Of a stretch of DNA of 32,312 nucleotides, positions 23,257 to 31,957 are shown one piece after another. This DNA is from Christensenellaceae bacterium. Lineage in GTDB: Bacteria > Bacillota > Clostridia > Christensenellales > Aristaeellaceae. The stretch lies in contig JAFLST010000019.1 of assembly GCA_022510815.1 (NCBI GenBank), positions 19,276 through 51,587 of the forward strand. The letters are read 5' to 3'. The first letter of the stretch is position 1; each line of letters starts with the position of its first letter. A program made the position numbers and the translations under genes. The notes beneath the pieces were generated by a model that saw only the letters and a program-made list of their open reading frames with translations, was not told the origin of the DNA and did no database searches.

Positions 23257-23886
23257 ATGAGCAAAGTCGTCGTCTTCGATCATCCGCTGATTCAGCATAA
23301 GCTGTCCATCATGCGCAGCAAGGATACCGGCACCAAGGAGTTCCGCGAGCTGCTGAACGAGATCGCAATGCTGATGGTTTATGAGGTGACCCGCGACCTG
23401 CCCACGGAGGAGGTCGAGATCGAGACGCCTATCTGCGTCTGCAAAGCCAAGCAGCTTGCCGGCAAGAAGCTGGGTATCGTGCCGATTCTCCGCGCGGGCC
23501 TTGGCATGGTGGACGCGGTTACGAAGCTGATCCCGGCGGCGCGCGTGGGTCACATCGGCCTCTACCGCGACCCGGAGACCCATGAGCCTCACGAGTATTA
23601 CTGCAAGCTGCCCGACGACGCGGAGAACCGCGAGCTGCTGGTGCTCGACCCGATGCTGGCGACCGGCGGCTCGGCCAGCGACGCCATCACGCTGATCAAG
23701 GCCCGGGGCTGCAACCATATCCGGCTGGTCAACCTGATTGCCGCGCCCGAGGGCGTCGCGAAGGTGCAGCAGGATCACCCCGATGTGGACATCTACATCG
23801 CCGCGATGGACGATCATCTCAACGAGCACGCTTACATCGTGCCCGGTCTGGGTGACGCGGGCGACAGGCTCTTCGGCACCAAGTAA
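23257..23886 (+). CDS. upp: Uracil phosphoribosyltransferase
   Basis: 209 residues, the standard length. It converts uracil and PRPP to UMP in pyrimidine salvage. The PRPP-binding loop is visible as [12 protein letters not shown], and the uracil-binding C-terminal segment as [16 protein letters not shown]. The N-terminal [13 protein letters not shown] is typical. AAGGAGG precedes the ATG. It stands alone between a promoter at 23187 and a terminator at 23898. Together with the cytidine deaminase half of the ybeY-cdd fusion and pyrG, it completes a picture of active pyrimidine salvage. Confidence 0.97.
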   Translation: MSKVVVFDHPLIQHKLSIMRSKDTGTKEFRELLNEIAMLMVYEVTRDLPTEEVEIETPICVCKAKQLAGKKLGIVPILRAGLGMVDAVTKLIPAARVGHIGLYRDPETHEPHEYYCKLPDDAENRELLVLDPMLATGGSASDAITLIKARGCNHIRLVNLIAAPEGVAKVQQDHPDVDIYIAAMDDHLNEHAYIVPGLGDAGDRLFGTK

Positions 23887-23897
23887 ACGATTTTCAT

Positions 23898-23929
23898 GGA
23901 GGAGCTGCTTGAACGGCTCCTCCTTTTTT
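23898..23929 (+). terminator. Intrinsic terminator of upp
   Basis: GGAGGAGC (23898-23905) pairs with GCTCCTCC (23916-23923) across a 10-base loop, followed by six Ts. The next gene starts 14 bases later, so it depends on readthrough or an unseen promoter. Confidence 0.88.
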
Positions 23930-23942
23930 CGGAGGGAAGATC

Positions 23943-24785
23943 ATGCTGACGGACAGGCTGCTGGAGGCCGGGTTTGACCGGGTTGTCGTACTTTCCGGAG
24001 AGGACTGCGGATACCCTGAGTACGGCAGCGTCGTCATTGCGCTGTGGGGATATCAGGCGGAGGGACAACCTGCGGAGGCCGGGGCATGGATCCATCCGTA
24101 CTACTTCGCGTCCCAGAGGGCGTATCTGGCGGCGGCTGAGGCTGTCAGGGGCGAGAGCGGCGCGCGGCTGCGGGACGACATCCGGGTGAAGCCGATTTTC
24201 GCACGGCTGCCGGGCTTTTCGCAGGGACGGAATACGCTGTCCTATGTGGAGGGGCTTGGAAGCCGCTTCCATGTGCAGATTATCGCGACGGACGATCCGC
24301 TGCCTGTGACTCACCGGCTGGAGGATGCGCCGCATCCATTGCCCTGCGGAGAATGCCGCCGCTGTCTTGACGCGTGCCCGACCCATGCCATCGACGATCA
24401 GGGCTTTCACCGCGAACGCTGCCTGCGCAACTGGATGATGTCCGGCAAGCCGATTCCTCCGGAGGTGCGGCGCATGGGCAACCGTCTCATCGGCTGCGAC
24501 GAATGCCAGCGCTGCTGCCCGAGAAACCCGGAGCCGGCGGGGGAGCCGCATGAAGCCGTGGCGCTGGATGACTTGCTGACCCGAACGACCGAAACCTGCG
24601 CCATGCTGCGGCAGCAGATCGGCGCAAACCTGAGCATTCCCAACCGCGTGCTGGGTCAGGCCTGCCTTCTGGCCGGGTGCTCTGAACAGCAGGAGCTGCG
24701 GCCCCTCTTGGAACCGCTGTCTGATCACCCGTCCGAGGTGGTGCGCGAGCATGCCGCTTGGGCACTGGAGCAGTTCAAAAAGTGA
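23943..24785 (+). CDS. Short QueG-like iron-sulfur protein
   Basis: 280 residues, about 100 fewer than E. coli QueG. Two 4Fe-4S ferredoxin-type motifs are visible: C135-GE-C-RR-C-LDA-CP and C185-DE-C-QRC-CP. Between them is the QueG-like stretch with PIPPEVRRMGNRLIGCDECQ. The C-terminus carries a short HEAT-like repeat (EVVREHAAWALEQF), as in QueG. QueG reduces epoxyqueuosine to queuosine in tRNA using cobalamin; here the N-terminal cobalamin-binding part is shortened, so the same reaction is uncertain. The ATG follows GGAGGG, 14 bases after the upp terminator. Annotate as epoxyqueuosine reductase-like. Confidence 0.8.
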   Translation: MLTDRLLEAGFDRVVVLSGEDCGYPEYGSVVIALWGYQAEGQPAEAGAWIHPYYFASQRAYLAAAEAVRGESGARLRDDIRVKPIFARLPGFSQGRNTLSYVEGLGSRFHVQIIATDDPLPVTHRLEDAPHPLPCGECRRCLDACPTHAIDDQGFHRERCLRNWMMSGKPIPPEVRRMGNRLIGCDECQRCCPRNPEPAGEPHEAVALDDLLTRTTETCAMLRQQIGANLSIPNRVLGQACLLAGCSEQQELRPLLEPLSDHPSEVVREHAAWALEQFKK

Positions 24786-24795
24786 ACGTTTTCTA

Positions 24796-24836
24796 AGCGG
24801 CGCCTATGCTGAGAATATATCGGCATGGGCGCTGCT
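24796..24836 (+). terminator. Hairpin after the QueG-like gene
   Basis: A 14-bp stem (24796-24809 with 24823-24836) contains two G-U pairs and a 13-base loop. It is followed by TGTTTGG, a weak U-tract, so it is probably a moderate terminator. Confidence 0.6.
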
Positions 24837-24887
24837 TGTTTGGTGGGCAGCAGATGGAGAAAATACGCATAAATACAAGGAAAATGC

Positions 24888-24916
24888 TTGACAACATATA
24901 TCTGACAAAATAAAAT
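24888..24916 (+). promoter_or_regulatory. Promoter of the peptide transporter operon
   Basis: Perfect TTGACA (24888-24893), 17-bp spacer and TAAAAT (24911-24916) in an AT-rich stretch. Start near 24923. Confidence 0.75.
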
Positions 24917-25107
24917 ATGATCGTGTCAGCAGTGCATCAGCGCGCCACCATGTGAAAGTGGTCATGGCAGTGCTTGCCGCAAGGACACACAGGCGTAATG
25001 TACCCCAAGAGGAATGTGTCAGCGCCTGAGGATGGGAGTCGGGCCTGCGTCAGCGTGGCATTCGCGGGTCTGTTGAAGAAAAAGCGGCGCAGAAAGGGGC
25101 AAGAGTT

Positions 25108-26748
25108 ATGAAAAGAGCAAGCGCAATCCTGATGGCGATCGTGATGTTTATTGGTATGATCGCATCGGAGACGACGGCGTCCGCGCAGGGAAACGACAGT
25201 CAGCTTACCGTTGCCGTGGGTTATCAGTTCACCACGTTCGATCCGGCGCTCAATACGGAGATTTCGAATGCCTATGTGATGACGCATTTGTTCTCCGGCA
25301 TGTTCCGCAAGGGGCCGGAGGGTGATGTTATCAACGATCTCTGCGAGAGCTACGATGTCTCCGACGATGGCCTCACCTACACCTTCCATATGGTGCCTGA
25401 TGCCGTATGGAGCGACGGCGTGCCTGTGACCGCTTATGACTTCGAGTATTCCTATCTGCGCTCCCTGTCCTATGGCGTTGAAAATGCTTGGGCAATCAAT
25501 GATTTTGTGAGCTTTATCGAGGGCGCGGAGGAGTACAGCGCGGCTGCTCAGCAGGAAGGCAATGCCTTTGACTGCACGGTGGCTGATCACAGCTCAGTCG
25601 GCATCGAGGCGGCGGATGCTGTCACGCTCGTGCTGAAGCTGAAGGCGCCGTGCGTATACCTGACGGGCCTGATGGCTTCCTGCCAGTGGATGCCGGTTCG
25701 CGAGGACTTCGGCGTTCAGCATGAGTCCCTGTGGGCCTTTGAAAGCGGCTATCCGACCAATGGCGCGTATACGCTGGCGGAGTGCAACGAGACGGAAAAG
25801 GCCGTTCTGATCAAGAATGAAAACTACAGGCTCGCGGACGAGGTGACCATGGATACCATCACCTTCCTGTGCATGGCCGATGAGGAAGCGCAGGCCATGG
25901 CCTATAAGGCTGGTGAGATTGACGTCGCCCTCGGCATTTCCAGCGAGACGGCGATAGCCTATGCGGGAACCGATGAGCTGTGGATGATGCCGCAGCCGTC
26001 CAACTATTTCCTCGTGATCAACTCCGGTTCCACCGGCCCGGAATGGGCCAAGGACGTTAATGTCCGCCGCGCGCTCGCTCTTGCCATCAACAAGGACGCG
26101 CTTGTCAGCGTCCTCGGCGGCGCTGATTTCTACCCGATACTCAACGGTTACGTTCCTGAGGGCATAGCCGGTATCGAGGATTCCTTCCGGGCCGAGGGCG
26201 ATGCGGACGGATATACGCTGGTCTACGATCCGGAGCAGGCGAAGGAGCTTCTGGCGCAGGCCGGTTACGATGCGGGCAATCCGCTTCATATCTCGTACAA
26301 GTATTCCAACAGCGGCATCCATAGCGCTGTGGCGACCATGCTCCAGCAGATGTGGAAGGCTGTGGGGATTGACGTTCAGTTCCAGAACGTGGAGTCCGCC
26401 GTATTCTATGACCAGCTTGATCAGGGCGATTTTGAAATCGCCCGCTACGGCTATGGCGCCGTCGACAACGCGATCCAGTATCTGGAACTGTGGACAACCG
26501 CCATGCAGGTGGTGCCCGCGGTTGACGTCCCTGAGTTCGATCAGATGATCGCCGACGTGCGGACGATCGCGGATCCGGCTGAGTTCAACAACGCCCTGCA
26601 TGCCGCGGAGGATTATCTGGTTGAGGAAAATGTCTATGTGATTCCGCTGTTCAACTTCAATACGCCGGCGCTTGTGCAGCCCGACATTGAAGGCTGCACG
26701 ATAACGGGCATTTATCCGTATTTCGCATACACCACGATCACAGAATAA
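25108..26748 (+). CDS. oppA: Peptide ABC transporter substrate-binding protein (OppA/DppA family)
   Basis: 546 residues, the usual size for SBP_bac_5 proteins. Signal peptide 1-27 ends in ASA-Q. No lipobox cysteine is present, although monoderm Firmicutes normally lipidate this protein; the mature protein may be anchored otherwise or released. Family signatures: FDPALNTEISNAYVMTHLFSGM near the start, WSDGVPVTAYDFEYSYLR, and the C-terminal YPYFAYTTITE. It captures oligopeptides outside the cell and delivers them to the OppBC channel. First gene of the cluster. A leaky terminator separates it from oppB, which suits the high demand for binding protein. Peptide specificity cannot be read. Confidence 0.92.
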   Translation: MKRASAILMAIVMFIGMIASETTASAQGNDSQLTVAVGYQFTTFDPALNTEISNAYVMTHLFSGMFRKGPEGDVINDLCESYDVSDDGLTYTFHMVPDAVWSDGVPVTAYDFEYSYLRSLSYGVENAWAINDFVSFIEGAEEYSAAAQQEGNAFDCTVADHSSVGIEAADAVTLVLKLKAPCVYLTGLMASCQWMPVREDFGVQHESLWAFESGYPTNGAYTLAECNETEKAVLIKNENYRLADEVTMDTITFLCMADEEAQAMAYKAGEIDVALGISSETAIAYAGTDELWMMPQPSNYFLVINSGSTGPEWAKDVNVRRALALAINKDALVSVLGGADFYPILNGYVPEGIAGIEDSFRAEGDADGYTLVYDPEQAKELLAQAGYDAGNPLHISYKYSNSGIHSAVATMLQQMWKAVGIDVQFQNVESAVFYDQLDQGDFEIARYGYGAVDNAIQYLELWTTAMQVVPAVDVPEFDQMIADVRTIADPAEFNNALHAAEDYLVEENVYVIPLFNFNTPALVQPDIEGCTITGIYPYFAYTTITE

Positions 26749-26760
26749 TGCTGCCCTGCA

Positions 26761-26802
26761 AGGGGACTGCCGTCGATCACGGCGGTCCTCTTCGGGCTTT
26801 TT
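26761..26802 (+). terminator. Probably leaky terminator between oppA and oppB
   Basis: A 13-bp stem with two G-U pairs (26761-26773 with 26779-26791) and a 5-base loop. The T5 run only begins 7 bases later. It likely reduces but does not abolish transcription into oppB. Confidence 0.65.
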
Positions 26803-26887
26803 GCAATGACGGCGGCGGCTGAAAGAAGCTGCCTGCCGGTTCGAGAAATATCCGGCGGAGGCCCGGACTGTCGGGAAGGAAGGTCCC

Positions 26888-27808
26888 ATGGGAAAATACT
26901 TGGTGAAAAGACTCTTGATCGGTGCGGTGACACTGCTTGCGCTGGCGACCATCACCTTTTTTCTGATGCACGCCATTCCCGGCTCGCCCTTTGCGGGAGA
27001 GACGAACAAGCTGCCGGGCGTTGTCAAAGAGCGGCTGATCGAGCAGTATGGACTGAATGAACCCATTCATATTCAGTATATCAAGTATCTGGGCAATGCT
27101 CTCCGGGGCGACTTTGGCACATCGCTGAACCGCCGGGGCAGGCAGGTCGTCGATATCATCAAGTCGGGCCTTCCCAATACGGCAAGGCTTGGCGCGGTGG
27201 CTTTCTGCATTGCCATCGGCGTGGGCATCCTTCTCGGTACGGTGGCCGCTTTCAGCAAGCACCGCTGGGTGAACAGTGCGGTGGCGTTTGTCGCGACCAT
27301 CGGCGTCAGCATCCCCAGCTTCCTGCTGGCCCTGCTGATGATGCTGCTGTTCGGCGTTGTTCTGCGCTGGCTGCCGATCGTGGGCCTGTCGTCATGGAGA
27401 CATTATATTATGCCGGGGATTGCCTTGGCGCTTGCTCCCATTGCCATGATCTCCCGACTGACCAAGACCAGCTTGACGGAAGTCATGAAGCAGGACTATA
27501 TGGTGCTGGCCCGGAGCAAGGGAACCAGCGAGCTGATGGTGATCATACGCCATGCCTTGAAAAACGCTCTGATTCCTGTGGTCACCTATGCGGGCCCGTT
27601 GCTGGCGACGCTCCTGACGGGTTCCTTTGTCATTGAGACGCTGTTCTCGGTGCCGGGAATCGGCGCGGAGTTCGTGATGAGCGTATCCAATCGTGATTAT
27701 ACCATGATTATGGCGCTGACCATTTTCTACGGCACGTTCATCATCGTGTGCAATATCGTGACGGATCTGATCACGGCCGTTCTCGATCCCAGAATCAGAC
27801 TGAGGTAA
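26888..27808 (+). CDS. oppB: Peptide ABC transporter permease, OppB type
   Basis: 306 residues with six hydrophobic helices. The N-terminus (KYLVKRLLIGAVTLLALATITFFLMH) and an early extracytoplasmic loop (GLNEPIHIQYIKYL) are typical of OppB/DppB. The EAA loop that contacts the ATPases is visible as DYMVLARSKGTSELMVIIRHALKNALIPVV-like sequence near 200-230. The C-terminus ends in the family-typical DLITAVLDPRIRLR. GGAAGG precedes the ATG. oppC follows after 10 bases. Confidence 0.94.
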   Translation: MGKYLVKRLLIGAVTLLALATITFFLMHAIPGSPFAGETNKLPGVVKERLIEQYGLNEPIHIQYIKYLGNALRGDFGTSLNRRGRQVVDIIKSGLPNTARLGAVAFCIAIGVGILLGTVAAFSKHRWVNSAVAFVATIGVSIPSFLLALLMMLLFGVVLRWLPIVGLSSWRHYIMPGIALALAPIAMISRLTKTSLTEVMKQDYMVLARSKGTSELMVIIRHALKNALIPVVTYAGPLLATLLTGSFVIETLFSVPGIGAEFVMSVSNRDYTMIMALTIFYGTFIIVCNIVTDLITAVLDPRIRLR

Positions 27809-27818
27809 GGAGTCACGT

Positions 27819-28769
27819 ATGGAGCAGTCGAGCGAAAAGATGGCGGATATCCTGTCCGATGAAATCCGGGACGAGGACTTCGAGCTTCTCGATGAAAGCG
27901 AAAAAGATTCTGAATTTGTGGCTGTGAAGGGCAAGACCTACTTTCAGGACGCGTGGTCGCGATTCAGGAGAAACTGGCTTGCGATGATAAGCCTTGCTTT
28001 TCTGTTTGTCATGATCGTGTTTGCCATTGTGGTACCCATCCTTTCACCCTATACCTATGACGGCATGGATTTTGCCCAGATCAACGCGCTTCCGAATGCT
28101 TCGCACTGGCTGGGCACGGATAGATTTGGCCGCGATATCTTTGTGCGCATAATGTATGGCGCGCGTATTTCTCTGTCCGTCGGCTTCGCGGCAGCCGCGC
28201 TGAATCTGGTGATCGGCGTCGCGTATGGCGTGTTCTGCGGCTATGTGGGCGGCAAGACGGACCTGATCCTGATGCGGCTGGTGGACATTATCTATTCGGT
28301 GCCCATCCTGCTCTACGTCATTCTGGCCATGCTGATTTTCGGTTCCAATATTTTCTCCATGATGATCGCCATCGGTATCAGCAGCTGGGTGGGAATGGCG
28401 CGCCTTGTCCGAGGGCAGATTCTGTTTTTGAAGGAGCAGGAGTATGCGCAAGCGGCCTTTATCATGGGCGCGAGCAGGGCGCGGATCATGTTCAAGCACC
28501 TGATCGTCAACTGCTTGGGGCCGATCATTGTCAACACGACGCTGATCGTGCCGAGCGCGATCTTTACCGAGGCGTTTCTTGCCTTTGTGGGCATTGGCAT
28601 CAGCCTTCCGCAGGCCAGCTGGGGAACGATGGCAAACGATGCGCGCTCGCTGCTGCAGACACAGCCGCTGCAGATGCTGTGGCCGGTGCTGGCGATCAGC
28701 CTGACGATGCTTAGTCTGAACTTCATCGGAGACGGCTTGAGTGAGGCCCTCGACCCCAAGAAGCGCTGA
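27819..28769 (+). CDS. oppC: Peptide ABC transporter permease, OppC type
   Basis: 316 residues. An acidic cytosolic extension of about 40 residues (DILSDEIRDEDFELLDESEKD region) precedes WSRFRRNWLAMISL, the usual OppC start. The GTDRFGRDIFVRIMYGARISLSVG signature and an EAA loop (EYAQAAFIMGASRARIMFKHL) are present. The C-terminus ends GDGLSEALDPKKR, as in the family. It pairs with OppB to form the channel. Confidence 0.94.
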   Translation: MEQSSEKMADILSDEIRDEDFELLDESEKDSEFVAVKGKTYFQDAWSRFRRNWLAMISLAFLFVMIVFAIVVPILSPYTYDGMDFAQINALPNASHWLGTDRFGRDIFVRIMYGARISLSVGFAAAALNLVIGVAYGVFCGYVGGKTDLILMRLVDIIYSVPILLYVILAMLIFGSNIFSMMIAIGISSWVGMARLVRGQILFLKEQEYAQAAFIMGASRARIMFKHLIVNCLGPIIVNTTLIVPSAIFTEAFLAFVGIGISLPQASWGTMANDARSLLQTQPLQMLWPVLAISLTMLSLNFIGDGLSEALDPKKR

Positions 28770-28779
28770 GGAGGCCCCC

Positions 28780-29808
28780 ATGGAACAGAGAAAGACCGTA
28801 CTGGAAGTCAAGAATCTGAAGGTGGAGTTCAAAACGGATCAGGGTACCGTTTACGCGGTGCGCGACGTCAGTTTTGATGTCAAGGAAGGGGAAATCCTGG
28901 GGATCGTCGGTGAGTCCGGCTCTGGTAAATCGGTGAGCATGCTTGCGGTCATGGGTCTTTTGGCCGACAATGGACGCATCGCGGACGGCGATATCATCTT
29001 TAACGGAGAGAATATCGCCCTCAAGGGCTTTGCAGACGGCAAGGCTTATGAGAAGCGGATGCGCGAGATCCGCGGCAACACCATGGCGATGATCTTTCAG
29101 GACCCGATGACCTTCCTGAACCCGGTGCTGACCGTGGGACAGCAACTGCGGGAAGTGATTTTGAATCATAATCCGGACATCGGCAAGGCGGAAGCCAACC
29201 GGCGAACCGTTGAACTGATGCACCGGGTGGGTATCCCGGCTCCTGAAACACGGATTCACCAGTATCCCTTTGAGTTTTCCGGCGGTATGCGCCAGAGAGT
29301 CGTGATCGCGATTGCGCTGGCCAACCGTCCCAAGCTGATCATCGCCGACGAGCCGACGACGGCGCTGGATGTGACGATTCAGGCGCAGGTGCTGGACTTG
29401 ATCCGCGAAATGAGCGTGCAGACCAACGCGGCTGTGATCATGATCAGCCACGATCTGGGCGTTGTTGCCAACCTCTGCGATCGGATCAATATGATGTACG
29501 GCGGCAAGATCGTGGAAACGGGATGCGCGCATGAGATTTTCCATGAGCCCAATCACCCGTATACGGAAGGCCTGCTGAAATGCGTCAATAACCCGGAGGA
29601 CGATGGCAGGGAGCTGACGCCGATTCCCGGTTCGCCGCCGGATATGCTGAAGCCCCCGGCAGGATGCCCGTTTGTGGATCGCTGCGACAGGGCGATGCGC
29701 ATCTGCAAGGCACAGATGCCGCTGGCGACAGAATGCTCCGATACCCACAGCAGTGCTTGCTGGCTCAACGAGAAGAAACGCAGGGAGGAGGCAGAACTGC
29801 ATGGGTGA
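28780..29808 (+). CDS. oppD: Peptide ABC transporter ATP-binding protein, OppD type
   Basis: 342 residues from the ATG at 28780 with GAGGAGG upstream; a longer frame from 28741 overlaps oppC and is rejected. Walker A GESGSGKS (near 40-47), Q-loop MIFQDPMTFLNP, signature FSGGMRQR, Walker B LIIADEPTTALD and the H-loop in MISHDLG. The C-terminal oligopeptide region has PGSPPDMLKPPAGCPFVDRC with several Cys, as found in OppD/OppF, where they can bind an Fe-S cluster. Overlaps oppF by 8 bases. Confidence 0.95.
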   Translation: MEQRKTVLEVKNLKVEFKTDQGTVYAVRDVSFDVKEGEILGIVGESGSGKSVSMLAVMGLLADNGRIADGDIIFNGENIALKGFADGKAYEKRMREIRGNTMAMIFQDPMTFLNPVLTVGQQLREVILNHNPDIGKAEANRRTVELMHRVGIPAPETRIHQYPFEFSGGMRQRVVIAIALANRPKLIIADEPTTALDVTIQAQVLDLIREMSVQTNAAVIMISHDLGVVANLCDRINMMYGGKIVETGCAHEIFHEPNHPYTEGLLKCVNNPEDDGRELTPIPGSPPDMLKPPAGCPFVDRCDRAMRICKAQMPLATECSDTHSSACWLNEKKRREEAELHG

Positions 29809-30775
29809 TCGGGAGGTGATTGTTTCCATCAATCATCTGAAAACCTATTTTCAGGACAGCAAAGGCTTCGGAAAAAAGCGGATCATCAGGGCGGTAGACG
29901 ACGTCAGTCTGGATATCTACCGCGGCGAGACCTTTGGCCTTGTAGGCGAATCGGGCAGCGGCAAGTCGACGCTTGGGCGCACCATCGTCAAAATCCATCA
30001 GCCGACGGATGGAAAGATTCTGGTCAACGGACAGGACATTGCTACGCTTTCCGGCGCTGCGCTAAAGAAGTTTCAGAAGAGCACCCAGTTGATCTTTCAG
30101 GACCCTTATGCTTCGCTGAATCCGCGCATGACGGTGGGCGAGATCATCCGTGAGCCCATGGTGATTCATCGCATTTATCCCATGAGAAAGGAGCAGGACG
30201 AACGGGTTGCGGAGCTTCTGCAGATCGTCGGCCTGAAGCCGGATCATATCCTGCGCTATCCCCATGAGTTTTCCGGCGGACAGCGGCAAAGGATTTCCAT
30301 CGCCCGTACCCTGGCGCTTGGTCCGGAGTTTATCGTTTGCGATGAGCCCATTTCGGCGCTGGACGTATCCATTCAGGCGCAGATCATCAATCTGCTGAAG
30401 CGGATTCAGAAGGAGCTGGGCATTGCTTATCTGTTCATTGCCCATGACCTGAGCATGGTGAAATACATTTCCGATCGGATCGGCGTGATGTATCTTGGGC
30501 ATATCGTCGAGCTGGGCGACAGCAAGGAAGTGTACGGGAAGCCCCTGCATCCGTATACGCAGGCGCTCCTGAGCGCGATTCCGATCCCGGATCCGGACGC
30601 GGGCAGGGGAAAGAAGCGCATCATCCTTCGCGGTGAGCTTCCCAGCCCCATCAATCCGCCTTCCGGATGTCCCTTCCGAACCAGATGCCCATATGCCATG
30701 AAGCAGTGCGCCGAAGAACGGCCGAAGCTCAAGGAAGTAAGCGGGCGGCTGGTTGCCTGCTATAGAGTGGGATGA
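29801..30775 (+). CDS. oppF: Peptide ABC transporter ATP-binding protein, OppF type
   Basis: 324 residues from the ATG at 29801, which overlaps the oppD end by 8 bases; GGAGGAGG lies upstream. Walker A GESGSGKSTLGR, Q-loop LIFQDPYASLNPRMTVGEII, signature FSGGQRQRISIAR, Walker B FIVCDEPISALD and H-loop IAHDLSMVKYISDRI. The C-terminus carries the GELPSPINPPSGCPFRTRCPYA signature of OppF/DppF. It works with OppD as the heterodimeric motor. Last gene of the operon. Confidence 0.95.
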   Translation: MGDREVIVSINHLKTYFQDSKGFGKKRIIRAVDDVSLDIYRGETFGLVGESGSGKSTLGRTIVKIHQPTDGKILVNGQDIATLSGAALKKFQKSTQLIFQDPYASLNPRMTVGEIIREPMVIHRIYPMRKEQDERVAELLQIVGLKPDHILRYPHEFSGGQRQRISIARTLALGPEFIVCDEPISALDVSIQAQIINLLKRIQKELGIAYLFIAHDLSMVKYISDRIGVMYLGHIVELGDSKEVYGKPLHPYTQALLSAIPIPDPDAGRGKKRIILRGELPSPINPPSGCPFRTRCPYAMKQCAEERPKLKEVSGRLVACYRVG

Positions 30776-30823
30776 CCCCGGCGAATGGAAGCTGACTGCG
30801 CTGTGGCGGATCGCGGCAAAACA

Positions 30824-30856
30824 CCGCTCCTGACTGCAAAGGAGCGGCTGCTTTTG
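30824..30856 (+). terminator. Terminator after oppF
   Basis: CCGCTCC (30824-30830) pairs with GGAGCGG (30841-30847) across a 10-base loop, followed by CTGCTTTTG. The T-run is short and offset, so strength is moderate. Confidence 0.7.
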
Positions 30857-30875
30857 TATGATTGATCGTTGGTTA

Positions 30876-30904
30876 TTGATTCCTGTCCCAATCTATGTTA
30901 AAGT
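30876..30904 (+). promoter_or_regulatory. Promoter for the degV-like gene
   Basis: TTGATT (30876-30881), 17-bp spacer and TAAAGT (30899-30904); start near 30911, about 79 bases before the ATG. Confidence 0.5.
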
Positions 30905-30989
30905 AAACGGTGCCAAGCAAAATGCACAGCGCGGATTCGGGCACGTTTTGAGCGTCTCAAGCTGAGCGTGGTACAGGAGGGGTTTACGG

Positions 30990-31847
30990 ATGAAAAAGAT
31001 CGGAATCTCCACAGACTGCATGTGCGATCTGCCGGCGGATTATCTGGCGGCAAACGGCGTCGATGTGATGCAGTTCTATATCCATACCGCCACCGGCAGA
31101 TTTTGCAACGAAAGCGAAATCACATCCGAGAACATTCTGGAGTATTTTGAGGCTGGCAATGTGCTCCTCAGGACCAATGTTCCCGAGCCCGGAGAGTGCA
31201 AGGCGTATTTCGAGAAAATCCTGACGCGCTATGATACAGTGATTCATATCACCACCAGCGATAAGGTTGGTCTGTCCCATCCCAACGCAAAGGCCGCGCT
31301 GGGGCTGATGGGGGAAAACGCGAAACGGGTAGCGTTGGTCAATTCAGGCAGCGTATCAACAGGGCTGGGGCATATGGTGCTGCTGGCGGTGACGCTGCGC
31401 GACAGTGGAAAATCCGTTGCCGAGATCATTGGGGCGTGTGACGCCATGCGGAGCAGGATTTCCAGCTCCTTCATCGTCCCGAACGCGGATTATCTCCATC
31501 GCATGGGCTATGCGAGCGAGTGGGTGAAAGGCCTGTGCAGTCTTTTTAAGATTCACCCCATCCTCTGCACAAAAAAAGGCAAGCTGACTGTCAAGGCCTT
31601 CCGGGTGGGCAACTATGAGAAGGCGGTCATAAGCTACATTCGCAGCGAATTCAAGCACAGCAAAACAATCGACAAAAAGCATCTGTTCATCACGCACGCC
31701 GGTTGCTCGACAAAGATTCTCGCGCGGGTCAAGGCCGAGGTGGATCTCCTGTGCAGATTCGACAATGTCACCGTCACAAAGGCCTCCGCTGTCATCTCCA
31801 GCTGCTGCGGCCCAGAAACGGTAGGCGTTCTGTTTGTCTATCAATGA
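30990..31847 (+). CDS. Divergent DegV family protein
   Basis: 285 residues, usual DegV length; ACAGGAGGGG precedes the ATG. DegV proteins bind fatty acids for the FakA kinase system. The N-terminal STDCMCDLP and the SGSVSTGLGHMV segment match the family. Other hallmarks are altered: the usual S-x-x-L-S-G-T-Y fatty-acid loop reads TTSDKVGLSHPNA, the K-G-G-R motif reads RMGYAS, and the terminal H-T-G-P-G motif reads SCCGPE. The protein is also rich in cysteine (about 12). It may bind a different lipid or have another role. Flanked by its own promoter and terminator; no fakA nearby. Confidence 0.82.
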   Translation: MKKIGISTDCMCDLPADYLAANGVDVMQFYIHTATGRFCNESEITSENILEYFEAGNVLLRTNVPEPGECKAYFEKILTRYDTVIHITTSDKVGLSHPNAKAALGLMGENAKRVALVNSGSVSTGLGHMVLLAVTLRDSGKSVAEIIGACDAMRSRISSSFIVPNADYLHRMGYASEWVKGLCSLFKIHPILCTKKGKLTVKAFRVGNYEKAVISYIRSEFKHSKTIDKKHLFITHAGCSTKILARVKAEVDLLCRFDNVTVTKASAVISSCCGPETVGVLFVYQ

Positions 31848-31857
31848 GATCAAACGT

Positions 31858-31885
31858 AAAAAGCGCTGCAATGCGGCGCTTTTTT
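31858..31885 (+). terminator. Intrinsic terminator of the degV-like gene
   Basis: AAAAAGCGCTGC (31858-31869) pairs with GCGGCGCTTTTT (31873-31884) with one G-U pair and a 3-base loop, ending in six Ts. Confidence 0.9.
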
Positions 31886-31957
31886 GATGTTCACAGGTGC
31901 CTCTGTAGTGACAGCTGATTCGTTAGTAAACAAAAGAAAAGGAAGAGGAGGTGGCGT

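Larger units (their letters stand above)
24786..25107 (+). other. Intergenic region with terminator, promoter and 185-base leader
   Basis: It holds the hairpin at 24796-24836, the promoter at 24888-24916 and an untranslated leader of about 185 bases before the peptide-binding protein. In the leader, GACAC (24984-24988) can pair with GTGTC (25016-25020) and AGGCG (24991-24995) with CGCCT (25023-25027), a crossed arrangement. I see no known riboswitch, tRNA or coding sequence. Confidence 0.5.

Noticed and set aside
25594-27066. 490-codon minus frame across oppA and oppB
   Set aside because: Shadow of the transporter genes; no family motifs and it spans a real terminator.
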